A stretch of DNA of 64,000 bases from Planctomycetota bacterium (GTDB taxonomy: Bacteria > Planctomycetota > UBA1135 > GCA-002686595). A program made the translations under genes and the position numbers. Shown here in pieces: positions 9,029 through 17,030 of the stretch. The stretch's first letter is position 1. Each line of letters begins with the position of its first letter. The notes under the pieces were generated by a model that saw only the letters and a program-made list of their open reading frames with translations, searched no databases and was not told where the DNA came from. Where the stretch lies: contig JACKHT010000003.1 in the NCBI GenBank assembly GCA_020638855.1, positions 186,001 through 250,000 on the forward strand. Reading direction: 5' to 3'.

Positions 9029-10540
9029 ATGAACCCAGCGGAAACGTTTCGAAAATCCGCTGCCGTGCTCGTCGTGCGCGAAGGAGCAGCCAGGCCCCAG
9101 GTTTTGCCCCAGGTTTTGCCCCAGGTTTTGTTGGTCCAAAGGGCCCCCCAACTCCGATTCTTTGGCGGCTATTGGGCGTTTCCAGGCGGAGTCTTGGACG
9201 ATGAGTCGGAATCCTTCGGCCATGCGGCCGCCCGCGAGCTGTTCGAAGAAACCGGCCTCTTGGTCAAGGACTGGGACGCGCTCGTGCCCTCGGCGGACCG
9301 GGCGCAACTGCGCCGCGACCTGCTATCCGAGCAGGAATCGCCCGCTTGGCAGGCACTCTTGCGCCCCCAACCCGATCCGCCTGCGCTGCACCGTTTGGGA
9401 GCGATGCGAACCCCGGCCTTCGCGCCCGTTCGCTACCACACCGAATTCTTCCTGTACCGGGTGGGGGCCGATGCGCGCGCCGAAATCCTGCCTGGGGAGT
9501 TGTCGCAAGGGGAATTCGTCGATCCCGAAGAAGCGCTGGAACAATGGCGGCGCGGGGAACGCCTGATCGTTCCCCCGGTGCGGACGCTGCTGGAGATGTT
9601 CGTGGCCTGGGGGCCAGATCGATTCTTGGCGGAAGTGCCTGAGCGCCTCGCGCAATACCTTGCCGGGCGCATCCCTCCCATCGCCAACTCGCCCGGTGTT
9701 TGCTTGGTTCCCCTGCGAACGCCCACCATCCCGCCTGCCACGACCACCAACCACTACTTGGTGGGCGAGCGCGAGTTGTATTTGGTCGATCCAGGCACGC
9801 CCTATGCCAGCGAGCAGGGTGCGCTGATCGGCTTTCTTGAGGAGCGCATCGCTCTGGGTAGCAAGTTGCGCGGCATTTTGCTGACGCACCAACACCACGA
9901 CCACGTGGGAGGTTTGGAGGCGATCGAGCGCCACTTCCAGGTGCCCGTCCATGCGCACCCACACACCTTGGCGGAGCTTGCGGGCCGCATCCAAACGCCC
10001 TTGCCCTTGAACGATGGCGATCGCATCGATTTGGGGGTTGCCCCCGACGGCAGCGAAGATTGGCACCTGAAGGTGGTGCATACACCCGGCCATGCTGCGG
10101 GGCACTTGGTCTTCCACGAAAGCCGCTACGGCACGCTGATTGGCGGCGACCTAGCTTCGACGGTCTCCACGATCGTGATCGAGCCGCCGGAGGGGCACTT
10201 GGCCACGTACTTGGCCAGCCTGCGCAAGGCTATCGAGCTGGGCCCCACGCTGTTCTACCCGGCGCACGGACCGGTTGCGCGCGATGGGGTGGCGTTGTTG
10301 CGTGGGTATCTGACCCACCGGGCCCTGCGCGAAGCGCGGCTCGCGGAGGCCTTGCGCAAGGGGGGTGTTTGGTCGCCGGGTGCGTTGGTGCCCGAGGTGT
10401 ATCCGGAGTTGGACGCGCGCATGGCGGGCCTTGCCGAGCAATCGTTGTGGGCGGGGTTGATCAAGTTGCAGGAGGAGGGGCTGGCGCAGTTGGGGGAGTT
10501 GGGGTGGTCGTGGCGGGGCTCCCTCCCCGCCCCTGGTTAG
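9029..10540 (+). CDS. NUDIX hydrolase-metallo-beta-lactamase fusion
   Basis: A 503-residue two-domain protein. Residues about 10-190 form a NUDIX domain with the box starting GGVLDDESES and ending RELFEETGLL. The stretch TPAFAPVRYHTEFFLYRV is like NUDT19-type acyl-CoA/CoA diphosphatases. Residues about 220-420 form a metallo-beta-lactamase domain: the zinc motif LTHQHHDHVGG, then HTPGHAAGH, GGDLASTV and YPAHGP, LACTB2-like, with a C-terminal winged-helix-like tail. The first half would cleave nucleoside diphosphate-linked compounds and the second a phosphodiester or thioester; neither substrate is known. Both active sites look intact. A 12-bp triplication encodes the VLPQ run in the first NUDIX strand. 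Confidence 0.9.
   Translation: MNPAETFRKSAAVLVVREGAARPQVLPQVLPQVLLVQRAPQLRFFGGYWAFPGGVLDDESESFGHAAARELFEETGLLVKDWDALVPSADRAQLRRDLLSEQESPAWQALLRPQPDPPALHRLGAMRTPAFAPVRYHTEFFLYRVGADARAEILPGELSQGEFVDPEEALEQWRRGERLIVPPVRTLLEMFVAWGPDRFLAEVPERLAQYLAGRIPPIANSPGVCLVPLRTPTIPPATTTNHYLVGERELYLVDPGTPYASEQGALIGFLEERIALGSKLRGILLTHQHHDHVGGLEAIERHFQVPVHAHPHTLAELAGRIQTPLPLNDGDRIDLGVAPDGSEDWHLKVVHTPGHAAGHLVFHESRYGTLIGGDLASTVSTIVIEPPEGHLATYLASLRKAIELGPTLFYPAHGPVARDGVALLRGYLTHRALREARLAEALRKGGVWSPGALVPEVYPELDARMAGLAEQSLWAGLIKLQEEGLAQLGELGWSWRGSLPAPG
9095..9130 (+). repeat. Three perfect 12-bp tandem repeats inside the NUDIX domain
   Basis: CCCCAGGTTTTG occurs three times without change, encoding repeated PQVL. 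The length is a multiple of three, so copy-number change would keep the frame while lengthening the first NUDIX strand. Confidence 0.95.
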
Positions 10541-10630
10541 CGTTAACCATCCCTAGCCCCCGCCCGCCCAGGGGAAGACTCTTCCGAGCCCCTCGCGGTT
10601 GCTGTCCCAAACCCAAGGCTTACCCGCGCA

Positions 10631-11524
10631 TCAGCGCAGCCCCGCCCGCTCCCGGCGACGCTCGCGACTCGCCAAGGCTGCTTCCCGTTTCGCCTGCGTG
10701 CGTGCCTCAACGGCCTCGTGGAATGCAGCCATCGACCAACGCACCCGCGCGGGATCCAGCCCCCAGCCGGCCTTGCGGACTGCATCGAAGATGGTCAGCA
10801 CCAGGGCTTGGCAACCCGCCAGTCGCGGGTGCAGCAAATCCACCTGCAGAATTTCGGGAATCGTCCCCTGCAAGCTTTGGCCTTCGGGCAACGGCACGGC
10901 CTCGCCTTGGCTGAGCTGCTGCAGGAAATCCGCAAGCGATACCAACACCACGTTGTCATGGGCCGCGGCCCAAGCTCGCACCCGGTCGTTCATGGCCTGG
11001 CGCACGGGTTCCGAGGGGATCATCGAGGGGAAGATCACGGGTCCCTTGGTGACCTCGTGGCGTCCCTTCAGAGCTGGACGCACATCGGGGAAGTCCCCGA
11101 TCACGATCGGGCAGTCGAACCGCTCGAGTTCCTTGAGGCCCCGCTCCAGCCCGGCGAGGCGTTCTTCTCCGCTGTCCCAGCGCCAAAACATGCCGTACCA
11201 AAACAAGTAATCGACCGCGATCAGAAGCGTCGGCTTGGCTTCGAGTGCCTGTTGGGCGAGGTAGTGCCCGGTGTAGATCGGGCCCAAGAACAAGAGATTC
11301 TCACCCAGATTTTGGGTTTCGTGGGGCGCATCGACCAGCGCCGCATCCACCAGAACCGACAGCGGTGTGGCGACCTCCAACTCCTTGCACAGCCCAAACC
11401 CCGCCGAAACGCTGGCGCCCATCACGACCACTCGGTCGAGCAACCCGGGAGACGTGGGTTTCGTGTCCCCTTGGGGGGTGGGGGCCAAGAACAAGCAAAG
11501 CAGAGCGAGCAACAAGCTAGGCAT
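10631..11524 (-). CDS. Exported SGNH-hydrolase-like protein
   Basis: A 297-residue protein with a signal peptide (SLLLALLCLFLAPTPQG). The mature part opens with RVVVMGASVSAGFG, which matches SGNH/GDSL block I, with the likely nucleophile serine in GAS. Near the C-terminus DLLHPRLAG supplies a D-x-x-H pair like block V. Between these are IAVDYLFWYG and IVIGDFPDV, plausible positions for blocks II-III, although the canonical block III Asn is not obvious. It is therefore probably a periplasmic esterase, lipase or acyltransferase-like enzyme of unknown substrate. The C-terminus is a long Arg/Glu-rich helix. It is convergent with the NUDIX-MBL gene, and no operon partner is obvious. Confidence 0.75.
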   Translation of the reverse strand: MPSLLLALLCLFLAPTPQGDTKPTSPGLLDRVVVMGASVSAGFGLCKELEVATPLSVLVDAALVDAPHETQNLGENLLFLGPIYTGHYLAQQALEAKPTLLIAVDYLFWYGMFWRWDSGEERLAGLERGLKELERFDCPIVIGDFPDVRPALKGRHEVTKGPVIFPSMIPSEPVRQAMNDRVRAWAAAHDNVVLVSLADFLQQLSQGEAVPLPEGQSLQGTIPEILQVDLLHPRLAGCQALVLTIFDAVRKAGWGLDPARVRWSMAAFHEAVEARTQAKREAALASRERRRERAGLR

Positions 11525-11570
11525 GGAAAATGGGGGTCAAGAACCGAGTGACAAAAGCAGGCATTCCAGA

Positions 11571-11645
11571 AGCAGGAAGTACAAAAGCAGGAAGTACAGA
11601 CGCAAGGACTACAGAAGCCAGAACTACAGAATCCAGAACTACAGA
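11571..11645 (+). repeat. Five 15-bp A-rich tandem repeats
   Basis: Five degenerate units follow the pattern AGCAGGAAGTACAGA to ATCCAGAACTACAGA in exact 15-bp phase, with a partial unit before them. They lie between two minus-strand genes and run over the stop codon of the Old Yellow Enzyme gene at 11639-11641. They stand out as an A/purine-rich strand in GC-rich DNA. All plus-strand frames stay open through the array, a consequence of its period. Confidence 0.9.
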
Positions 11646-13117
11646 AACGCTGGGCTCGGCGGTGCCAGCAACCGGCGTTTGCCGTCATGCGCGAGCGAAA
11701 GGGCCCGTTTTTCGCCTTGCGGCGAAGCATCGGGCGACTCCAGGTCGCGGTCCCAGAGTTGGCAGGTTACCTGCTTGTGCTTCTGGTCCAAGCCCTCGCA
11801 GTAGTTGGTGAAGATGCAGCGGCGGATCGAATCCCCCTGCCCCAGCTGCATCTTGAGCCACCAGTCGGGGTCGGCTAGCGACTGGCGGGCCGAGGCGACC
11901 AGGTCGCAATCTCCTTGTTGCAGCGCGGCTTCGGCATGTTCGAAGGTGGCGATGCCGCCCGCGCCCACAACGGGCGTGTCGAAGCCCGACGCGCGAACGC
12001 GCCCGCGAATGGCGTGGGCCAAGGGCAGGTTGCGGCCAAACGGCGAGCCTTCCATGCGAACGGTGGGCATGCATTCCTGGCCGCTCGGACCGGTGTAGGG
12101 ATACGCGGCCTCGCCCACTTTGGGCTGGCGCGCATCCTCAAACTTGCCACCCTTGCTGACCGAAAGGAAGTCCATTCCCGCCCCCGCGAAGCGCTCCGCG
12201 TAGTAGCAAGCATCTTCCAAGCGCGATCCCCCGGGAATCACTTCGTCCCCCAGGAAACGACACCCGACCGTGTAGTCGTTGCCCACCGCCTGGCGCACCG
12301 CCTGGAACACCTCCAAGGGCAACCGAACCCTTGAACCGAGGCTCCCACCATACCCATCGGGCCGGTCGTTGAGCCGCGACAGGAACGAAGCCATCGTGTA
12401 CGCGTGTGCGTAATGCAATTCGACCCCATCGAACCCCGCATCGCGCGCGCGCCGCGCGGCCTCGGCGAAGCGCTGCGGTAGGGTACGCGGCAAGGCCTCG
12501 ATGTCGGGGTTGTCCAAGTCCCAAACCCGTTCCCGGGCACCGAATTGCAGGGCTTCCCACTCGCGCGGGCTGAGCACCGCCCTTTGGACTTCGTCCGGGG
12601 CTTGCGCCAGGGCTTGGCGCAGGCTGGCATCGTCCGCTTGGAGCCAAGCATGCTCACCGGTGGCTTGGGCCATGGCTTTGTGGTGCCGGGGAGTGACTTG
12701 CAGGAAACGTTCGAAGTACTTGCCCGGCTCGGGGCGCCGGCGGATCGAGAGGAAGTCGATCAGTTGGATCAAGAGCCGAGTCTTGCCCTGCGAGCGCTGG
12801 CGAACTTCGGCGACCAAGTCGCGCAGGCCCGGCAAAAACCGATCGTGTCCAATGCGCAGCAACGGGCCGCTTTGCACATCGCGGATGCCTGTCGCTTCCA
12901 CCACGAGCACCCCGGGTTGGCCGTCCGCGAAGCGACCGTACCAGTCGATCACTTCGGGGGTGACGAATCCGTCGTCGGTGGCCCTCCACGGCACCATGGC
13001 GGGCACCCAGGTGCGCGTGGTGCTCTCCCAGCCGCCGATGCGGATCGGCTGGAAGAGGCGGCTAGCGGCCGCCTGTTCGCGGGTGGGCCAGTGGGGATCG
13101 GGCAGGGGGTGGCGCAT
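11639..13117 (-). CDS. Old Yellow Enzyme family NADH:flavin oxidoreductase
   Basis: A 492-residue TIM-barrel flavoprotein. The FMN/active-site region reads GFDGVELHYAHAYTMASFLS, then NDRPDGYGGSLGSRVRLPLEV, the diagnostic block of the 2,4-dienoyl-CoA reductase/OYE group. VVGAGGI and LVASARQSLADPDW form the phosphate-binding end. The C-terminus holds CIFTNYCEGLD and a later VTCQLW: three Cys, fewer than the four of 2,4-dienoyl-CoA reductase's 4Fe-4S site. There is an unusual insertion around residues 130-200. It is divergent from the SDR gene of the aryl-CoA cluster. The reductase half of 2-aminobenzoyl-CoA monooxygenase/reductase is OYE-like, so a role in reducing an aryl-CoA intermediate is plausible but inferred. 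Confidence 0.9.
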   Translation of the reverse strand: MRHPLPDPHWPTREQAAASRLFQPIRIGGWESTTRTWVPAMVPWRATDDGFVTPEVIDWYGRFADGQPGVLVVEATGIRDVQSGPLLRIGHDRFLPGLRDLVAEVRQRSQGKTRLLIQLIDFLSIRRRPEPGKYFERFLQVTPRHHKAMAQATGEHAWLQADDASLRQALAQAPDEVQRAVLSPREWEALQFGARERVWDLDNPDIEALPRTLPQRFAEAARRARDAGFDGVELHYAHAYTMASFLSRLNDRPDGYGGSLGSRVRLPLEVFQAVRQAVGNDYTVGCRFLGDEVIPGGSRLEDACYYAERFAGAGMDFLSVSKGGKFEDARQPKVGEAAYPYTGPSGQECMPTVRMEGSPFGRNLPLAHAIRGRVRASGFDTPVVGAGGIATFEHAEAALQQGDCDLVASARQSLADPDWWLKMQLGQGDSIRRCIFTNYCEGLDQKHKQVTCQLWDRDLESPDASPQGEKRALSLAHDGKRRLLAPPSPAFL

Positions 13118-13336
13118 GGGTGCAATGAAACGGGAGGCGCAGTGTAGGCCACAAGGGGGCCAGGTTGGGGCGTGGACGCACCGGGGGAGTCCAAATCGTC
13201 CCCGGACCGAGCGTCCGCGGGAATCGGGAGCCCTTCCACCCGGGGTAAGCGATCCCCGGCCGGTGTGGCACCCACCCTAGGGTTCGCGGTGGAATTGGCC
13301 GCCACGATGGGCGAACATAGGGAAGGCTTCACAACC
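13118..13336. promoter_or_regulatory. Divergent promoter region of the putative aryl-CoA cluster
   Basis: About 220 bp separate the start of the Old Yellow Enzyme gene (minus) from the SDR gene (plus). Any coordinated regulator of the cluster would be expected to bind here. A GGGAAGG ribosome-binding site (about 13319-13325) precedes the SDR start. No clear operator palindrome was found. Confidence 0.4.
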
Positions 13337-14125
13337 ATGGCACACCAACCCGTCGTTTTCATCACCGGAGCCACCGGAGGCATCGGCCAAGCTTTGGCTC
13401 AAGCCTACGCATCGCGGGGTTGCCAGCTGGTCTTGGCGGGGCGTCAAGTGGACCGCTTGGAAGGCGTACGCGCTTCGCTCGGTTTGGCCGCCGGCGAAGT
13501 GTTGGTGACCGAGCTCGACGTGACTTCGCTCGAGAGCATCGCGAACGCGGTGCAGGCCGCGATCGACCGCTTCGGTCGGATCGACGTTTTGGTCAACAAT
13601 GCGGGAATCGCGATCAGCGCGCCGCTCTCGAAGGGCGAGGGTCTCGCCCAGCGGCACATGGACGTGAACTACCATGGCCCCCGGCGATTGGTCGAGGCGG
13701 TCTTGCCTGCTATGCTCGCGGCTGGTTCGGGCCAGGTCGTGCAGATTGCTTCGTCGGCCGGACTGCAGGGTTACGCGTACACCAGCGCCTACTGCGCCTC
13801 CAAACACGCGCTCTTGGGTTACACCCGCGCCGCCGCCGCCGAGTTGGCCAAGAAGGGTATCGCGTTCCATTCGATCGCCCCGCACTTCGTCGACAGTCCG
13901 ATGACCGATGCCAGCGTTGCGCGGATCCAGACCACCACCGGCAAAGGCTCGGATGAGGCGCGCGCCGCCTTGGCCGCGATGAACCCCGACGGGGTGCTCG
14001 TCCCCGCCGCGCAGGTTGCCGAACTCGCCGCCGGGCAACTCCACAGCCGCCGCAGCGCGGATCTCTGGGAGCTGACCGGCAGGCACAGCCACCAAGTCGA
14101 AGCAGGCTTCGACTTGGATTCTTAG
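13337..14125 (+). CDS. Short-chain dehydrogenase/reductase (SDR)
   Basis: A 262-residue classical SDR. The cofactor motif TGATGGIG is at residues 10-17, followed by VNNAGIA, the catalytic serine in IASSAGLQG and Y152-x3-K156 (YCASK). These are all the residues needed for NAD(P)-dependent alcohol/ketone interconversion. The ATG at 13337 was chosen because GGGAAGG lies about 11 nt upstream and the cofactor strand starts at once; ATG 13307 is an alternative. It is the first plus-strand gene of the cluster leading to RidA, enoyl-CoA hydratase and acyl-CoA dehydrogenase, so a 3-hydroxyacyl-CoA or cyclic hydroxy/keto-CoA dehydrogenase role is inferred. Confidence 0.92.
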   Translation: MAHQPVVFITGATGGIGQALAQAYASRGCQLVLAGRQVDRLEGVRASLGLAAGEVLVTELDVTSLESIANAVQAAIDRFGRIDVLVNNAGIAISAPLSKGEGLAQRHMDVNYHGPRRLVEAVLPAMLAAGSGQVVQIASSAGLQGYAYTSAYCASKHALLGYTRAAAAELAKKGIAFHSIAPHFVDSPMTDASVARIQTTTGKGSDEARAALAAMNPDGVLVPAAQVAELAAGQLHSRRSADLWELTGRHSHQVEAGFDLDS

Positions 14126-14167
14126 TCCCCATACCTTGCCCTCCCGGCAGCTACCTCCGTTCCGACC

Positions 14168-14572
14168 ATGCAAATCGATCCGATCCAACCCACCGGTTGG
14201 GCCAAACCCAAGGGTTACTCCAACGGCGTGCTCGTCACGGGTTCCACGCGAACGCTGCATGTGGCGGGCCAAATCGCCTGGGACGCGGAGGCGAAACTGG
14301 TCGGACAGGGCGAGTTCCCCGTCCAGTTCACCCAGGCCCTGCGCAACGTGGTGGCGGTGGTCGAAGCAGCCGGCGGGAAGGCCGACCAGCTGGTGAGCAT
14401 GACGGTGTACGTCACCGACAAGCAGGCCTACCTCGCGGCTCTACCCGGGGTGGGGGAAGCTTGGCGTTCGATCATCGGGCGTCACTACCCGGCCATGGCC
14501 TTGGTGGAAGTGGCGGACTTGCTCGAGGATGGGGCCATGGTGGAAATCGCCGCTGTGGCCGCGTTGCCCTGA
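14168..14572 (+). CDS. RidA family (YjgF/YER057c/UK114) protein
   Basis: A 134-residue protein of full family length. Recognisable RidA features include a YSNGVLV-type start, HVAGQIAWD, FTQALRNVVAVVEAAGGKADQLVSMTVYV and the C-terminal ALVEVADLLEDGAMVEIAAVA. RidA proteins hydrolyse reactive enamine/imine intermediates, releasing ammonia; some members act as deaminases in aromatic amine catabolism. The family's usual Arg before the last strands is not evident (AMALVEV instead of R-x-x-V), so it may be a divergent subgroup. In this cluster a deaminase acting on a 2-amino-cyclohexene-carboxyl-CoA enamine would fit; that is inference. Confidence 0.9.
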   Translation: MQIDPIQPTGWAKPKGYSNGVLVTGSTRTLHVAGQIAWDAEAKLVGQGEFPVQFTQALRNVVAVVEAAGGKADQLVSMTVYVTDKQAYLAALPGVGEAWRSIIGRHYPAMALVEVADLLEDGAMVEIAAVAALP

Positions 14573-14660
14573 GCCATCGGGCCGAGAACCCGCTAGGGAA
14601 GGCGGTTTTTGAGCGCGGTGGATTCCGTCATGGCCTCCCATGTGCGAATCTACCCCGGCC

Positions 14661-15485
14661 ATGAATCCCACCCATTTCGATTACGAAGAGCAGGACGGCG
14701 TTGGCATCGTCCGGCTGAATCGCCCCGACCGGCTCAACGCCCTCACGTTTGACTCCTACGCCGAGTTGCGCGACGCCTTTGTGACGCTGGGGGAGCGCGA
14801 TTCGGTGCGCTCGATCCTGCTCACGGGCACCGGGCGGGCCTTTTGTTCGGGCGGCGACGTCAAGGACATCATCGGGCACTTGTTCGGGGTTCCCGACGAG
14901 GCCCTCTATCGGTTCACGCGCATGACTTGCGACCTGATCGAGAACATGCGGCGGGTGGAAAAACCCATCGTCGCGGCGCTCAACGGGACGACCTGCGGGG
15001 CGGGAGCGGTGATGGCCGCGGCCGCCGACATCCGCATCGCGGCCGATAGCGCCAAGATTGCGTTCCTGTTCACCCAGGTGGGGCTGTGCGGGGCCGACAT
15101 GGGGGCGGGTTGGCTCTTGCCGCGCATCGTGGGGCTGGGTCATGCCAGCGAATTGTTGATGATGGGGGATTTCATCAGCGCGGCGCGCGCCTACGAGATC
15201 GGGCTCTACAACAAGGTCGTTCCCGCGGCCGACCTGGCAGCCGAGGGCTTCGCCTGGGCGCAAAAGCTGGCCAAGGGCCCGACCATGGGGCTGGCGGTGA
15301 CCAAGCGCATGCTCAACGACGAAGCCAGCATGACCCTGGGCGAAGCCATGCAGGCCGAGGGTTGGATCCAAGCCGAGTGCATGAAGCACCCCGACTACAA
15401 AGAAGCCTTCGACGCCTTCATCGAAAAGCGCCCCAAGAACTTCTCCGCCAAGGTCTCTGACCGACTCTCCCAACATGCAGACTGA
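14661..15485 (+). CDS. Enoyl-CoA hydratase/isomerase family protein
   Basis: A 274-residue crotonase-fold protein. Visible features: IVRLNRPDRLNALT, the first oxyanion-hole segment GRAFCSGGDVKDI, and VAALNGTTCGAGAVMAAAADIRIA with the second oxyanion glycine. FTQVGLCGADMGAGWLLPR is where a catalytic Glu commonly sits; here the pattern is GADMGA. A C-terminal helix follows (KHPDYKEAFDAFIEKRPKNF). ATG 14640 in the same frame is an alternative start. The stop overlaps the acyl-CoA dehydrogenase start by 11 nt, indicating coupling. It probably hydrates, or hydrolytically opens, an unsaturated cyclic CoA ester. Confidence 0.92.
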   Translation: MNPTHFDYEEQDGVGIVRLNRPDRLNALTFDSYAELRDAFVTLGERDSVRSILLTGTGRAFCSGGDVKDIIGHLFGVPDEALYRFTRMTCDLIENMRRVEKPIVAALNGTTCGAGAVMAAAADIRIAADSAKIAFLFTQVGLCGADMGAGWLLPRIVGLGHASELLMMGDFISAARAYEIGLYNKVVPAADLAAEGFAWAQKLAKGPTMGLAVTKRMLNDEASMTLGEAMQAEGWIQAECMKHPDYKEAFDAFIEKRPKNFSAKVSDRLSQHAD

Positions 15486-16623
15486 AACCCTTGCGGCGTT
15501 TGCCCATAACGCGGCGCACCGCGTCGAGCAAGAAGTCGGCGAAGACGCGCAAGCGCGCTGCGCCCTTGCGCTGGTGGCCGAAGCGGGCCTCTTGACGCAT
15601 ACCGTGCCCGCCCGCTGGGGGGGGGCATCGCACCCGGGAGTCGATGAGAGTGCCGTGAGCGTTCGTATCCTGTGCTCGCTGCGCAATGTGCTTTCCTTCG
15701 CTTCGGGCATGCTCGACGTGATGTTCGTCGAGCAAGGCTTGGGGTCGTACCCTTTGGCCCTGGGTGGCCAAGGGGAGTGGGTGCGCGAGGTCCTGGCCGA
15801 GGTCATGCGCGGCGAACGCGTCGCGGCTTTTGCGCTCACCGAAACCGGGGCCGGTTCGGACTTGTCGGCGGTCGCGACCCACGCCCAGCACGATGCCGAT
15901 GGCTGGCGTTTGTCGGGCAGCAAGACCTTCATCACCAACGCGGGCATCGCGGATTTCTACACGGTTTTGGCCCGTACTTCGGGCCAGCCCGGCGAACGCG
16001 AAGGGCTGAGCATGTTCTTCGTTCCGGCCGACCAGGGCGGCCTGCAGGTGGAGCGCTTCGAGGTCATGGCGCCCCACCCGATTGGCACGCTCACCTTCGA
16101 GGATGTACGCGTCGAGCCGCAGTGGTTGCTCGGAACGCTGGGCGGCGGTTTGGAGTTGGCGCTCGCCACCTTGGGCCGATTCCGGACTTCGGTGGCCGCC
16201 GCGGCCAATGGATTTTCGCGTCGCGCCTTGCACGAGTCGATGGCGCACCTCGAACGGCGTCAGCAGTTTGGCCGCCCGCTTTCTTCGTTCCAAGGGCTGC
16301 GCTTCGACTTGGCCGAAATGGATGCGCGCCTGGCAGCTGGAGAATTGCTTGTGCGCGAAGCCGCCGAAGCGATCGACCAAGGCATGGAGGCCAGCACCGA
16401 AGTGGCGCGGGCCAAATGGTGGTGCACCGAAAACGCCTCGTGGATTTGCGATCGCGCGGTCCAACACCTGGGCGGTTTGGGCGTCCAGCGCGGGCAAGTC
16501 GTCGAGCGCCTATACCGCGAAGTCCGCGCGTTGCGCATCTACGAAGGCACCAGCGAGGTGCAAAAACTCATTTTGGCGAAGAACGCGCTCGAACGGCACC
16601 GCAAGGAGAATCCGCTTGGCTAA
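15475..16623 (+). CDS. Acyl-CoA dehydrogenase family protein
   Basis: A 382-residue flavoprotein of typical length. The family signatures AFALTETGAGSDLSA and SGSKTFITNAGIADFY mark the FAD/substrate middle domain. RQQFGRPLSSFQGLRFDLAEM marks the C-terminal helical domain, and LYREVRALRIYEGTSEVQKLILAKNAL carries the catalytic-loop region with the usual YEGTSE. It transfers hydride from an acyl-CoA or alicyclic-CoA thioester to FAD and onward to an electron-transfer flavoprotein. The gene overlaps the upstream hydratase by 11 nt and the downstream ferredoxin start by 8 nt, so all three are co-transcribed and coupled. Confidence 0.94.
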   Translation: MQTETLAAFAHNAAHRVEQEVGEDAQARCALALVAEAGLLTHTVPARWGGASHPGVDESAVSVRILCSLRNVLSFASGMLDVMFVEQGLGSYPLALGGQGEWVREVLAEVMRGERVAAFALTETGAGSDLSAVATHAQHDADGWRLSGSKTFITNAGIADFYTVLARTSGQPGEREGLSMFFVPADQGGLQVERFEVMAPHPIGTLTFEDVRVEPQWLLGTLGGGLELALATLGRFRTSVAAAANGFSRRALHESMAHLERRQQFGRPLSSFQGLRFDLAEMDARLAAGELLVREAAEAIDQGMEASTEVARAKWWCTENASWICDRAVQHLGGLGVQRGQVVERLYREVRALRIYEGTSEVQKLILAKNALERHRKENPLG

Positions 16624-16969
16624 GTTTCACAAGCACATCTTGGTGTGCACCCACGAACGCGCCCCGGGCAACTCCCGGGGGTGCTGCAAACACTCGCTGT
16701 CCGAGGACGTGCTGCTGGCGTTCAAGCAGCAGATCATCGAAATGGGACTGCAGCGCAAGGTACGGGCCAACCAGTCGGGCTGCCTCGATCAGTGCTCCAA
16801 GGGGCCGGTCGTGGTGGTGTATCCCGATGCGGTCTGGTACGGGGGGGTCCGGCCCGAACATGTCTCAGAAATCATGCGCCAGCACATCCTGGGGGACGAA
16901 GCGGTCGAGCATTTGCAGATCCCAGACGAGGATCTGACCGGGATTCCCCTCGACAATCCCGCCGAGTAG
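16616..16969 (+). CDS. Thioredoxin-like [2Fe-2S] ferredoxin
   Basis: A 117-residue protein starting at TTG 16616, which has a good AAGGAG site 6-7 nt upstream and overlaps the previous stop. The pattern HILVCTHERAPGN.RGCC then GCLDQCSKGPVVVVYPDAVWYGGV is characteristic of thioredoxin-fold [2Fe-2S] ferredoxins. The cluster ligands would be the Cys in LVCTH, one of the CC pair, and the two of GCLDQC. Such proteins are small electron carriers. Placed between acyl-CoA dehydrogenase and a ferritin-like helical protein, it could feed electrons to a ring-oxidising step; that link is inference. Confidence 0.92.
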   Translation: MAKFHKHILVCTHERAPGNSRGCCKHSLSEDVLLAFKQQIIEMGLQRKVRANQSGCLDQCSKGPVVVVYPDAVWYGGVRPEHVSEIMRQHILGDEAVEHLQIPDEDLTGIPLDNPAE

Positions 16970-16974
16970 GGTGA

Positions 16975-17019
16975 AAATGGGTCCCTGGGACCCTGCTCTG
17001 GGGTCCCCGGACCCCATTT
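16975..17019 (+). terminator. Hairpin between ferredoxin and downstream gene
   Basis: AAATGGGTCC (16975-16984) pairs with GGACCCCATTT (17009-17019) with one bulged C, and two smaller GGGACC/GGTCCC palindromes nest inside. It is followed by TAACCCTTTCTT, which is a weak T-run. It may terminate or attenuate transcription before the next gene, or shape its leader, since it ends 12 nt before that ATG. Confidence 0.5.
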
Positions 17020-17030
17020 AACCCTTTCTT

